Source of the DNA: Candidatus Gracilibacteria bacterium
GTDB lineage: Bacteria; Patescibacteriota; Gracilibacteria; BD1-5; UBA6164
Length of the DNA: 64,000 nucleotides
NCBI GenBank assembly: GCA_010119145.1
Contig: JAACSU010000008.1
Coordinates: 62,001 to 126,000 of the forward strand
Reading direction: 5' to 3'
Part shown: one piece after another, positions 11,501-20,838 of the stretch
How positions within the stretch are numbered: the stretch's first letter is position 1
How the letters are laid out: each line of letters opens with the position of its first letter
Notes under the pieces: model-generated
What the model saw: only the letters and a program-made list of their open reading frames with translations
Told to the model about the DNA's origin: nothing
Databases searched by the model: none
Program-made: the position numbers and the translations under genes

Positions 11501-12957
11501 TCATTTCCATCATCATAAGATATTTCTGCAAAATTTTTGATTGTAGCAGGAGCACTTGAATTGATAATAAATGATATAGTCTCAGATCTATTTGTTCAAA
11601 CAGCTATATTTCCATAATCAAGTATAGCTTTGCTACCACTTTTAGTCCAAACTGTTCCCTTGAGATTGAATCAAGTAGGGATATAATCAGTAACTTGAAT
11701 ATTGTTAGCTCTGATTTCCCCTTGATTAAATACTGTGATTTTAAATGTAATCTCGTCACCTATATTATATTTAGCTTTTGGATTCACTATAGTTTTTCTG
11801 AGAGCAAGGTCATACTTTTTATCAACAGGTGGTTTTTTAACTACTACACTTTGTTTACAACTTTGTGAAGTAAGTTTATTATTTACAAAACATTGAAATT
11901 CATAGTTTCACTCGCTAGTAAGTTGACTACTTCAAGATTTAGAATTAAAAGTATTCACCGTATTTCCATCTTTTTTAAGTACAACTTTGTATGTACTGGC
12001 TGATGTACCAGAACAATTAAACGAAGTTGTTACACCAGGAGTTCCAGAGTTTGGAGATACTGAAAGACTATCACACGACGGAGCTGGAGGAGTAGGTTTT
12101 ACCACTACATCCTCTTTACATGCATTAGAAGTGATTGTATTATTTACAAAACATTGTACTTGGTAGTTTCCACTATTTCCAAAACTATAAGAAGCTGACT
12201 GAGAGTTAAAAGTTTTAACTGTATTCCCATTTTGTGTTACTTTAATTGTATAGTTACTTGCATTCGTACCACTACAATTTATGTTCGTGTTTAGAGGAGC
12301 ATATCCAGTATTTGGTTTTACCGTAATATTATTACAGGTAGACGGTGTCGGTTTTGTAATTGGTTGACATGTATTACTACACCCACCTGATCCAAATCCA
12401 ACTTTGTTTACATCGTTAGGATCACACGTTTCATACACTTTTTCTCCGTGTATATCATCCATATAATTATCTCTTACACCATCACCACACCAAGTAATTT
12501 CGTATGGTTGATATTCACTATGCCAACCTCTATCTATCCAATTACTTCATACTTTTTCATACTGCCAAACATTATAGATAACTGATAAATTATCTTTTTT
12601 TCTTTGAACAGGAACTGCTTGCACATAATAGAAGTCCGGATTAGATTGAAGAATCTTTACAGACGTTTTAGCAGGGACATATCCCTTCATTGCATCAATA
12701 GCTGCAGTTGATTGAAATCAAGGATTAGCTCATTTATTGTAATCTCCTGGTTCTATTATTTTTGCTTTCGTTTCTCTTAAATAATATTCATTTGTAGAAT
12801 TATTATGATAAATGTCACCAAAATAATAAGCTTTTCCATACCGTAATTTAATAGATGGAAATGTTTGATCATAAGAAGCAGCTGAAACATAGTTTACACT
12901 TCCTATTAAAAGAAATGCTATGATCAATATTCTTAAGATTTTATAAAAACCTTTCAT
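8506..12957 (-). CDS. large secreted repeat protein (PKD/DUF11-like, Cys-rich)
   Basis: 1483-residue surface protein. Its signal peptide is MKGFYKILRILIIAFLLIGS followed by VNYVSA. Then, by approximate residue: a CGDGVRDNYMDD Cys motif (157-180), two Ig/PKD-like units with paired cysteines (206-273, 293-360), a DUF11-like domain (DLALRKTIVNP..., 380-440), two further near-identical DUF11-like repeats of about 140 residues (VKVGERVNYVIKIFNDS, VKVGDRVNYVIKVFNTS), a third PKD-like unit, a second CGDG motif (CGDGVVQVDRGEQCDYG, ~1007), a Gly-rich linker (GGGGGGGSNGGG), and a C-terminal ~400-residue region with beta-helix-like asparagine/valine turns. There is no LPXTG or C-terminal membrane anchor. 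The start was chosen from the signal peptide. Function is unknown; adhesion is inference. Confidence 0.88.
10513..11355. repeat. tandem direct repeat, two ~420-bp units within the surface-protein gene
   Basis: Units 10513-10935 and 10936-11355 each encode one DUF11-like domain plus a CDDDKEVGTPEGCVEVEV linker. The first ~210 bases of each unit are almost identical at DNA level (for example ACTTCAACTTCCACACATCA in both), while the rest has diverged. This pattern suggests a recent partial gene conversion or an old duplication that is being re-homogenised. Confidence 0.85.
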
Positions 12958-12967
12958 AGGAATATAT

Positions 12968-13189
12968 TTATTCAAATAAATTTGGAGCTCCTCTATCGAG
13001 TCCTTCAATATACGATTCAGATACTTCTTGTTCATTTGGCTCTACTATTTCTGGAATTTCAGAAACTTCACCATATTCACTTGTAGTATTTGCATCACCT
13101 TGGTTCGTATTATTCATATCCTCTTTTTCAGTAGAACTAGAACAAGAAGAAATAAATAATAGTAATCCTATTAATAATGTTTTTTTCAT
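12968..13189 (-). CDS. small lipoprotein
   Basis: 73 residues: MKKTLLIGLLLFISSCSSST is a lipoprotein signal peptide with lipobox ISSC (Cys at residue 16), followed by a short acidic tail (many Glu, Asp, Asn) ending ESYIEGLDRGAPNLFE. It lies 10 bases upstream of the 1483-residue surface protein and is probably in the same operon; it may act as its partner or as a membrane tether, which is inference. A TTG three codons upstream is an alternative start; the ATG at 13189 fits the signal peptide better. Confidence 0.75.
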   Translation of the reverse strand: MKKTLLIGLLLFISSCSSSTEKEDMNNTNQGDANTTSEYGEVSEIPEIVEPNEQEVSESYIEGLDRGAPNLFE

Positions 13190-13212
13190 TTTTGTCAAAT
13201 ATAAAATAATAA

Positions 13213-13243
13213 TTTAGGTATTCTTTTTACAGAATACCTAAAA
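13213..13243. terminator. hairpin after the peptidoglycan-binding protein gene
   Basis: Perfect inverted repeat TTAGGTATTCT (13214-13224) and AGAATACCTAA (13231-13241). In minus-strand direction it follows the stop at 13257-13259; the following tract is AATTATTATTTT rather than a pure T-run, so it is a moderate terminator. It also lies just upstream of the small lipoprotein gene. Confidence 0.6.
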
Positions 13244-13256
13244 ATGTTTGATTCTT

Positions 13257-15332
13257 TTAACCTGGAATTCCTCTATCGCCAGTACTCGTTTCAGATTCTT
13301 GGTCAACACCTCTATCGCCTGCAGTTTCAGGAGCTCCATTTCAAGAATTACTTCATCCTGCAGAATCGGTAGTAGGAGTAGTACTTGTGTCTCATTTTCC
13401 ATCAACAGGATCTGTAGTTGGTTCTGTAGTTGGTTTATCTGGTTTGTTTGGTCTGTTTGGTTTTTCCGGTTTCCCTGGTTTATTTGGTTTATTTGGAGTA
13501 GGAGCAGGATCTGTGGTTGGTTCTGTAGTTGGTTTATCTGGTTTGTTTGGTTTATTTGGTGTTCAACCATCATTGTCTTTTGGTCTTTGTGGAGCAGGAG
13601 TATTGTCTTTTATTACTGTAGCAAAAGATACGTTCCCACAATTATGAGCGATAAACATTATCACATTCATCTCAACTTGTCATTTCTGCACTAATTCTTT
13701 AAGAGATTCCACTGTTAATCAGTTAATGTATCGAAGTTGATTATCTATATCTTTTATTTGAGCAAGATTCATATTATCAATAAATTTCAGTTTATCTGAC
13801 ATAGTTTCTTGAATATCCCAAGCATTTACTCAATCTATAGTCAGTGCTTCAATTGAACCTTTACTGAATCCTTCAAGTTGATTATTATTTCCTTTCGTTC
13901 TTACTGAGAATGCTGAATCAAAAGATTTGTAACCTGCAGAAAATTGAGTTCCGGCTTTGATTCTTTGTTCAACTGCATCAATAGTTGCCAGTGATTGTTG
14001 AATAAAAGAAGATGAAAGTCATTCATTTCTCAGAACATCACCCGTTCTCGTTTGAAGTCTATTTAATTCTTCTGAATATTTTCTCGCTGATTCTCGGCCT
14101 TGAGCGATTTCAACTGTATTTCTTCATCCCATTAGTGCATTTGAAATAAAATCAAGTACTCGAGTTTGTTCAATAGGAGATCTTGCCTGAGCAATAGTAT
14201 TGTACAATTCCACTGGAACTTTGTTTCTAAGCGCTACAAGAATAGCAGTATGAGCTTGAGCTATGGCTTGAGGATTTCTACTTTGTTTTGCATTCGTGAT
14301 TTGTTCTCAAATTGCATTTAGTTCAGTATTTCTTGCATCGATAAATTTATCAATACCTGATAGATTTGTTGGTACTTCACCACCTCTTTTGAAAAAATCA
14401 CCAAGTTTTTGAAATACATTTCTTGATTGTGATTGAGTTTCGTTGGTATTTGAAACAGAAGATTTAGTAGTCATAAATGATTTCATGGTTGCACCATTCA
14501 TATCCATTCTTCCATCACCTGATTGACCAAGTTTTTCTTGTTGGTATTTTTTGAGCGCTCATTCAGTACCTGGACCAAATGAACCATCAATACCATTCGT
14601 ATCATATCCCATATTCGTAAGCAGATTTTGCAGTACTACTACATCATCACCACTCATTCCTCTTTTCAGAGTTCTACCGAATTGAACATTAACAGCTTCA
14701 CTTGAAGCTTCTTGACCTCGTAAGTTTGTAGCATCAAGTGGAAGGTTATCATTAGCTTGAACTTGAGTTGCTTCTTCTTTTTGAGCAGTAGATTGAGCAT
14801 TAAGAGCAGTAATAGTTCCAGGACCTGCTTTCCCATCAACGTCGTTTCAAGTAAAACCTAAACTCATTTGTAAGCTCGCAATATTTTGAGCAAAACTTTC
14901 CCAAGAACCATCATAATTAAGTCCTTTATTTTTCATAACTTGAACCAAGTTGTTTACATTTTCTTGTGAACATCTCCCAGAAGAATAGTAATTTACAGCA
15001 CTTGGAACTTTATTTGGAGAAAGAGCTCCTGTTGATTGCTCAATATTTCTACTATTCTCGTTATGTGCAGTACTAGCAGATTGAGTTACAATAGCTTGTG
15101 CTTTTTCTTTTTGTTCAAAGATTATTCTACCTGCTTCGCTAAATCTCTTAAGGTTTTCTTCACCTAAATCATTTTGAACTCTTAGTTTTTGAGCATCAGT
15201 CAATTTATTAAACTCATCTCAAGTAAGCATACCATCTTCATTTGTGTCGGCAGCTCGTAAGTTTCACATTTCTAAAGAAGCATTTATACACATCATAAAG
15301 AGTGTTCTATAGTTTTGTATAAGTGTAAACAT
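13257..15332 (-). CDS. peptidoglycan-binding/EF-hand protein with Pro/Lys-rich tail
   Basis: About 691 residues. An EF-hand-like loop (DTNEDGMLTGDEF, residues ~28-41) lies near the start, then a helical region, a first PG-binding-like segment (LQMSLGFTGNDVDGKAGPGT), and a clear peptidoglycan_binding_1 domain (LKRGMSGDDVVVLQNLLTNM, then DGSFGPGTEGALKKYQ, ~215-265). A long helical middle section follows, then a low-complexity tail of NKPNKPDKPTTEPTTDP units ending GDRGVDQESETSTGDRGIPG. The same GDRG element closes the small lipoprotein (GLDRGAPNL). The N-terminus is uncertain: ATG 15332 (MFTLIQNYRTLF) or the ATG pair at 15296; neither gives a convincing signal peptide. It probably binds the cell wall. 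Confidence 0.82.
13408..13560. repeat. tandem 99-bp repeat coding for the Pro/Lys-rich tail
   Basis: GGATCTGTAGTTGGTTCTGT at 13408 recurs with one mismatch at 13507, a period of 99 bases; inside it are shorter 9-base NKP units. It encodes the NKPNKPDKPTTEPTTDP repeats on the minus strand and is likely to vary in length between strains. Confidence 0.8.
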
Positions 15333-15516
15333 AAGTAAATATGTTATAAAATAATATGTATTTGTATTTCTGTGGAATCAAATAAACATATTAATAGTAC
15401 CATACTTATATTTCTTATGACAAAAAAATGAGCTTGACGATAATTAATTCTTAGGTTAATATTTCAAATACAAAAAAATCTCTCAATAATTGAGAGATTT
15501 TATATAAGAAAAATTA
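15333..15516. other. intergenic region between two surface-protein genes
   Basis: 184 bases, very A/T-rich, with no coding frame of note. It holds the upstream region of the peptidoglycan-binding gene (a possible minus-strand -10 TATTAT around 15352-15357) and the terminator of the LPXTG gene at 15474-15503. Confidence 0.5.
15474..15503. terminator. terminator of the LPXTG-protein gene
   Basis: Hairpin AAATCTCTCAA / TTGAGAGATTT (15476-15486 and 15490-15500) with an A-run before it (T-run in minus direction), 14 bases beyond the stop at 15517-15519. Confidence 0.8.
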
Positions 15517-16221
15517 TTATGCTTTTCTTCTGAATTTAAGGAATCCAAATCCTAGTAATAGAGCAGCAAGAGCAAGAAGAACATGCTCAGGACCTGTTTT
15601 AGGTAACTCAGTTGGTGGAGTTGGAGTTGTAGGTGGAGTTGGAGTAACTGGAGTTTCTCCTTCAGCTGAAGTAAAGAGTACACATTCTCGAGTAATATCA
15701 GCATCTACAGTAAGTTCACCACCTTCTTGAACTTGGTGAGTAGCAATATCATATGCAATAATACCTACGTTTTCTCCGGCAGCAGCTGGGTTAGAAGATA
15801 GTTGGTAAGCGCTTCCAAGAGTTGATTCTATCCATGTTACTTCTGATCCTGCAGTAAGAGCATATCCAAGTTGTTCTTCGTCGTATAGAGCATCAAGATC
15901 AACAGTATACTGCCAAAAATCTACACTTTCACTTGCCTTAACTTCCGTCCAAGTAGCACCGTTGAGTCAAATAATTTGAGGAAGTTCTTGTTCTTCTTTA
16001 AAAAGAACTTGTGAAGCATCACTTGTGTTCTTCCAAACATCAGTAAGCAGTCCCTTATTATCTCATTGAGTCACTGTTCCTCAAATGAAACATTCATTAC
16101 AACTATTAGCTGTAAAGTCAGGGTTTGAATCACAACTTGCCACTTCATAAGCAGCATAAGAACTAGTAACAGTATAGACCAGTACTAAAACTGGAGCAAG
16201 GATCTTTGCGAGAGTGTTCAT
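15517..16221 (-). CDS. LPXTG-anchored surface protein
   Basis: 234 residues: signal peptide (MNTLAKILAPVLVLVYTVTS, then SYA), a ~170-residue cysteine-containing exported domain, a Pro/Thr linker (TPVTPTPPTTPTPPT), then a complete cell-wall sorting signal: LPKTG, a hydrophobic stretch (LLALAALLLGFGFL) and a basic end (KFRRKA). A sortase would cut between T and G and link the protein to the envelope; no sortase gene is in this window. It has its own promoter (16258-16286) and terminator. The domain does not match a family I recognise. Confidence 0.88.
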
Positions 16222-16257
16222 AAATACATTATTTATTAATAGTAGAATTACCGCTCT

Positions 16258-16286
16258 ATACTAAGAGATTGTGTACTTTGTGTCAA
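16258..16286 (-). promoter_or_regulatory. promoter of the LPXTG-protein gene
   Basis: On the minus strand, TTGACA (plus 16281-16286), a 17-base spacer, TAGTAT (plus 16258-16263), about 37 bases before the start at 16221. Confidence 0.65.
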
Positions 16287-16319
16287 ACAAAAAGGTAAGA
16301 AAGGGGCAAGAATAAATAT

Positions 16320-17486
16320 TTACTTTTTTATAATTTTATTTACAAATAATTGTTGCATTATTGCGAACAAAGTAGATATCCCCCAATATAAACCAACTCA
16401 AGCTATAAGAGTATAGGTAAATATGCCGACCATTACTGGCATACCATAGAGCATAAACTTATTGAGGAGTTCTGGATCTGGCATCATACTTGAGTAACTA
16501 TTTGCATCTTTCTTTTTTTCTAATACTACTCAACTTTCTGTGTCTGCCTTGGTTCTATGCATTATAGAAAGTTTAACTTGCACAAACTGTATCGCAGCCA
16601 CAGTCAAGGCAAGGAAAAAACCTACTACTCCTCATGAAGCAAGGAGATTCATACCGAAAAATATGGGATCAATTTGTGAAATACTAAATGCAGGGAGAAA
16701 ATCGTAGAGATAAAACTCATTTTTAAGAGACATTATATCTATAATGATTCTGTATATTACAAGCAATATAGGCATCTGTATAATTAGAAATCCACATGAA
16801 CCCATTGGATTTACTCATTCATCTTTATACAGCTTCATCAGTTCAACCCCTATTTGTTGTTGGTTTCACTTATGTTTTTCTTGAAGTTTTTTAATTTTAG
16901 GCTGAATCGCTTGCATCTTTCTTTGAGATACGAGCATTTTATGTTGAGGAAATAAGAGTAATATTCTTATGATTATGGTAATTGAAATTATGGCAAATCA
17001 CAGAGAGTTCCCAAAGAGATGAATCAAATAAGCCATCAAATTGTATATTGGAGCATAAAACAATCCGATAAATACTTTTCAAAGTGTGCCTCTGTATTCT
17101 ATATCAACTGTGGAAAGATACTTCTTTTCTCACTGAGTGAGTTCAAAAATATAGTTTCAAGGTGTTTCGAACAAATCATAATGTGTCGCTAGATTTATAA
17201 TATCTGTTTCACCTGCAGCAATATTTTTATCCTCACAAAAGCTCTCAGGATAGACTATGAGCTCTCCATTAAGTCGAGTAGTAAGGTTATCACACGTATT
17301 ATAAGAAAAGACCTCAGAAGTGTAATTTTGAAGTTTGAGGCTTATTCAAGCTGGAACCTTGAGGCTTGTGTCAGTAGCTACAAATTGAACTCACGTAAGC
17401 TGGTTTTCTTGTTTATCTCAAGTAAAATATGAGAATATAAAGAAGAATAAAAGCGTGAATAAAAGTATATCTAAGTATTTTTTCAT
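16320..17486 (-). CDS. yidC: membrane protein insertase YidC
   Basis: 388-residue Oxa1/YidC family insertase that inserts and folds inner-membrane proteins. It has an N-terminal transmembrane segment (KYLDILLFTLLFFFIFSYF), a periplasmic-type domain of ~150 residues, then the conserved 60KD_IMP core: LIHLFGNSLGFAIISITIII, the cytoplasmic hairpin KMQAIQPKIKKLQEKHKGNQ, and MPILLVIYRII, GIFTYTLIAGVGLYWGISTLF. It ends in KIIKK. It overlaps the end of rnpA by 16 bases and is translated in a different frame. Gene order rpmH-rnpA-yidC is the classic origin-proximal arrangement. Confidence 0.93.
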
Positions 17487-17818
17487 AGTTTTTTATCAAA
17501 GAGATAGATCAGTTCTTTTTTAAAGTTTTTTAAAGCAGTATCATTATTTTCAAGTTGAGTCTTGGTTTTTACAACGCAACTTATATCTTTAGGGATTGTA
17601 TCTATATATGGTCTACATGTTTCATAATAGAGCCTTCTATATTTATTTCTCACTACAGCATTTTTGACAGACTTTCCAGATATTATAATAGCAAATCTCC
17701 CATGTGATAGTGTATTTGGGAGAACATTAAAAACAAGTGTATAAGAAAAAAAAGGTTTTCATATTTTCAAAACCTTTTTTACCTCACGTTCTTTCAGTCT
17801 ATATATTTTTGAAATCAC
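17471..17818 (-). CDS. rnpA: ribonuclease P protein component
   Basis: 115-residue basic protein subunit of RNase P, which matures tRNA 5' ends with the rnpB RNA. The signature region is GRFAIIISGKSVKNAVVRNK followed by YRRLYYE; the N-terminus RLKEREVKKVLK is typical. No ATG is available in frame; the best start is GTG at 17818 (V-ISKIYRLK). It ends inside yidC (16-base overlap), suggesting translational coupling. Confidence 0.88.
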
Positions 17819-17836
17819 TAAAAAAAATGTGAATTA

Positions 17837-18079
17837 TTATTTTCTTTTTACATAATTACCTTTTCCATCGAAAGGAGATTTTTTTGCAGTTCCACCAGCA
17901 ATTATATGCATTTTAGATTTACCGTTAATTTCTTGGAATCTTTTTGGGTAACTTACTGTAAGTTGGTGTCTTCCTTTTCTTCTTCGGTTTTTAAGCACGT
18001 TTCGTCCAGAATCAGTAGAGCTTCGTTTTAGAAACCCGTGTACTCTCAGTCTTTTTCTTTTTTTAAGTTTTCCTAACAT
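17837..18079 (-). CDS. rpmH: 50S ribosomal protein L34, C-terminally extended
   Basis: 80 residues. Residues 1-43 are a normal L34: [20 protein letters not shown], then [20 protein letters not shown]. Bacterial L34 normally stops there (44-50 residues); this one continues ~37 residues with a mixed basic tail ([20 protein letters not shown], then [15 protein letters not shown]). It contains no TGA codon. A good promoter lies at 18121-18148. The extension may contact rRNA that is altered in CPR ribosomes; that is speculation. Confidence 0.9.
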   Translation of the reverse strand: MLGKLKKRKRLRVHGFLKRSSTDSGRNVLKNRRRKGRHQLTVSYPKRFQEINGKSKMHIIAGGTAKKSPFDGKGNYVKRK

Positions 18080-18120
18080 AATCGGTATTGATGTGTGAGA
18101 TAATTTTTATAAGCTGCGAT

Positions 18121-18148
18121 ATCTTATTGTAAAATGATGTCTTGTCAA
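18121..18148 (-). promoter_or_regulatory. promoter of rpmH-rnpA-yidC
   Basis: On the minus strand, TTGACA (plus 18143-18148), a 16-base spacer, TAAGAT (plus 18121-18126), about 42 bases before the rpmH start. Confidence 0.6.
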
Positions 18149-18167
18149 AAAATATTTTATAATTCTT

Positions 18168-18860
18168 CTATTTATCATTCGTCGAACAAATATAGCTCTC
18201 AGTAAAATATAATGAGTTACAGCTTCATACTCACGCATCATTAATAGTAATATTATTTATGTCTGAAACACTTCTTACTTGCAACCAACAATTTGCAGTA
18301 TAATCTCAGCTTGGTTCAGTATATGGAGTATCTCTAAGCCACCATTTTCAACCATCTACAGCTTTCCAATCTGGTGCTGTTTCAGAGTTCATAGCAACTG
18401 AAGTATAATTTCAGCCATTAGTTGGTTTAAAAATTCATGGCATTACTCTAAAGTAACTACTTCAATATCTTTGAATTACATATGCAAATAAATCTTTTGT
18501 TCTTGGAACCAACATATCCATTCATACTTCCTTACAACTATTATTATCTGTTGATCTAAACGACCTAATTCAATTTACTATAGGATACATAGTGTATCCT
18601 CAATTATCAGTGGTCATATCACAATATACTTTTAATATATCATCAGACTTTGTTTTTATAACATACTCTCAATTTTTGTTTTTGAGTTTTGGATTATCTT
18701 CTAAAATTCTAAGACAACTTGAATATTTCTTCCATCAACTTTCTGCTATAAGTGATAATGATTGTAATTGAGATCCCGTTCCAGTTAATGATACTTGGTT
18801 AGAGTTGAGAAAATCTATTGGAATCTTGTGCTCACTTGAGATAATTTGAATAGGATACAA
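18168..18860 (-). CDS. fibrinogen-like pilin C-terminal domain, out of frame with its N-terminus
   Basis: Open frame of up to 231 codons whose convincing part begins near 18803. It carries a fibrinogen-C-terminal-like core (SCLRILEDNPKLKNKNGEY, then VYCDMTTDNGGYTMYP) with spaced cysteines and a Trp/Gly/Asn-rich end (WKAVDGGKWWLRDTPY). Such domains follow type IV pilin N-termini in CPR genomes. It has no good start of its own (a TTG at 18860 is the first) and lies +1 relative to the pilin N-terminus just upstream. So pilin and domain were probably one gene, now split by a 1-base indel, programmed frameshift or sequencing error. Confidence 0.6.
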
Positions 18861-18945
18861 ATCATATTGTAGAAAGTATTCATATAATAGTTATCACTAC
18901 TATGAGTTCAACAAGTGTAAATGCTCTCAATGAAAATCTAGGCAT
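18799..18945 (-). CDS. type IV pilin N-terminal segment (gene interrupted)
   Basis: 48 codons, MPRFSLRAFTLVELIVVITI then IGILSTIGFVSYSNYLKGAQ, ending in DSNRFSQL and TAA. This is a textbook class III signal (F-T-L-V-E, with glutamate at +5) and hydrophobic helix; SNYLKGAQDSNR is the usual continuation. A 48-residue pilin would be useless alone, and the next frame (18168-18803) encodes the missing globular domain. A promoter lies at 18978-19005. Treat the two parts as a broken or frameshifted pilin. Confidence 0.75.
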
Positions 18946-18977
18946 TATAAAATCCTTATAAATAAAGTATGACTCTA

Positions 18978-19005
18978 GTTATAAGGATTAAGAAGTTTCT
19001 TTCAA
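18978..19005 (-). promoter_or_regulatory. promoter of the pilin gene, with overlapping inverted repeat
   Basis: On the minus strand, TTGAAA (plus 19000-19005), a 16-base spacer, TATAAC (plus 18978-18983). An inverted repeat CCTTATAA (18953-18960) and TTATAAGG (18980-18987) overlaps the -10 and could be an operator. Confidence 0.5.
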
Positions 19006-19020
19006 AGATTTTAGGGTTGA

Positions 19021-19734
19021 CTAATTTTCAGAACTACAAATAGACGTCCCCGTTTTATCTCAATTGAGAATTTCTAAAATACTCAATTTATCAAATTTAG
19101 TAACTACAATTTCAAGCTTATTATCTCGAGCAAGAATTATTCAGGTTTGATCAAATACTTGTAGATTTTTTCATATAAACTCATCATAACTTATAGACTC
19201 TATTTTTTTTGCATCAGAATTTTTTATAGGGTCGCTCTCATATACTCCATCTACTTTCGTAGCCTTAATCATAATATCACACTCAAGTTCAATAGAACGA
19301 ACTACTCAAGCAGTATCTGTTGAAACATATGGACTTCATGTACCAGATGTACAAATTACGATTTTTCAAGATTTTAAGTATTCACTTGCTTGTAGTGAAG
19401 TATATCTCACTAAGAATTCTACACCCAGAGCATCTAATACTATTGCTTCAATTCACTGCTTTTCAAGAAAATTTTTAAGACTTAATCCGTTAAAAACTGT
19501 TGAAAGCATACTCATATTATGAGAATCTGATGACTTCATTCAGGCTTTTATGAGGTCTGAACCTCTATAAATATTTCAGCCACCCACTACTATTACGAGC
19601 TCAAGTCATTGTGAGACCACCTCTTTAATTATTTGAGCAACATTTTCTATATGCTTGGATTCAAGTCCTCAAACTCCTGGCTCACAGAACGCTTCTCATG
19701 AAATCTTAAGTAAAATTCTTTTATAATGTGACAC
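19021..19734 (-). CDS. pyrH: uridylate kinase (UMP kinase)
   Basis: 237-residue amino-acid-kinase-fold enzyme that phosphorylates UMP to UDP. Motifs: KRILLKISGEAF at the start, LVIVVGGGNIYRG, DALGVEFLV, ICTSGTGSPYVSTDTAGVVR (nucleotide/UMP site) and KATKVDGVYESDP. The start is GTG at 19734 (reads MSHYKRIL). It lies between the lipoprotein at 19744 (9 bases upstream) and the pilin, and is probably co-transcribed with the lipoprotein. Confidence 0.93.
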
Positions 19735-19743
19735 GAAAAAATA

Positions 19744-20751
19744 TTAAGATTGTAAAATATCTCGCATGAGAGTATCCACTATTTGAGTATTTGGAAATTC
19801 TTTTTCTCAAAGTTCCTTATTTTTTTCTTGAATAGTTTCAGTACTGACTCATTCTCCTGTCTCTAATTCATATGTTCCATAATATCCATTTTTAAAATCA
19901 ATATACGTCCTTTCATATATATAAGCATCACCATCAAGTCTTATGAGATTAAATCTAATTCATTCATCTTCTACTATATCTCTACACGTGTTCCAGTAAT
20001 ACCATGTATTCATTTTTTCTTTTAAAAAATCACCAAGTGTTTCACAACTTACTGTTGGAAGCACTTCTTTTTTCACTTCAAGACTTTTAATCTGTGAATA
20101 TGTAAAGCTTGATTCTCAAACCTTGATAGGTTCTCAGTATCGAGATGACGTTGGCAGATCTCATACTACTAATTCTTGAGAACTCCCAGCTAATTGACTC
20201 TCAGATTGTTTAATATTTTCAGTGAGTGTTTTTGGGATATTAATTGTAACTTCTGTTTGAGATTTTTCTCAGGTACTACTTGTGGCAGTAATGAGGTATA
20301 CATTTTCACCATAGTCTAAAACTTTGGATTTAGAGCTTGCATTGTATAAAAACGTAGAATCACCTGACTTAAAAGTCTGAAGAGTATAATTATCTACAGG
20401 ATAATCAGATTCTTCATTTGAAAACCTCACACTAATAGTAGTAACATCATCTAAAGTTTTTCAAGTAATTTGAAGCTCTCCATCTATACTTTCTTGAGAA
20501 TTAATAGTATTTACAGAAATATATTGAATATCTGATACATCTCGAACTTCCACATACGAATCATTTTGATTTGTATTATCTCATTGTTCTGAAATGTCTG
20601 ACTCTCAACTCGTGTTTTCAACGGTTTGTTGCGTTTGATCCGCTTGTCATTGTTGGAGTAATTCTTGTTTTGCTTGATCAACCTTATCTTGATTTTGCCC
20701 ACAAGAAGCCAATACAATAATAAGCGTGAATAATGATAGAATATATTTCAT
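19744..20751 (-). CDS. lipoprotein, function unknown
   Basis: 335 residues with a lipoprotein signal (MKYILSLFTLIIVLASCGQN; lipobox LASC, Cys 17), a Gln/Asp/Thr-rich linker to about residue 65, then a globular part in two pieces: an Ig-like beta stretch (ISVNTINSQESIDGELQITG, ~residues 78-97, running to ~155) and a helical/mixed C-terminal domain with two cysteines (VSCETLGDF, NTCRDIVED). Promoter at 20781-20808. I do not recognise a family. Its place just upstream of pyrH suggests simple co-transcription, not a functional link. Confidence 0.78.
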
Positions 20752-20780
20752 AAGTATTTTTTAATAAAATTATGACCTGT

Positions 20781-20808
20781 ATTATAAGCTTACGTAAAAA
20801 AAAAGCAA
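20781..20808 (-). promoter_or_regulatory. promoter of the lipoprotein-pyrH unit
   Basis: On the minus strand, TTGCTT (plus 20803-20808), a 16-base spacer and a perfect TATAAT (plus 20781-20786). The -35 box sits inside the rnj terminator hairpin. Confidence 0.5.
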
Positions 20809-20826
20809 AAAACGAGTTTTTTGCTT
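20797..20826 (-). terminator. terminator of rnj
   Basis: Minus-strand hairpin AAGCAAAAAA / TTTTTTGCTT followed by a run of nine T, 13 bases beyond the rnj stop at 20839. Confidence 0.75.
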
Positions 20827-20838
20827 CTTACATTATTT

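Noticed and set aside
13387-13647. Plus-strand Gly/Leu/Phe-repeat frame opposite the Pro/Lys tail
   Set aside because: It is the mirror image of the real minus-strand NKP repeats; no start context or homology.
15432-15470. Plus-strand TTGACG-17-TAATAT promoter facing the terminator
   Set aside because: It would drive only a ~40-base transcript into the terminator at 15474; there is no gene, and the motif may be chance in A/T-rich DNA.
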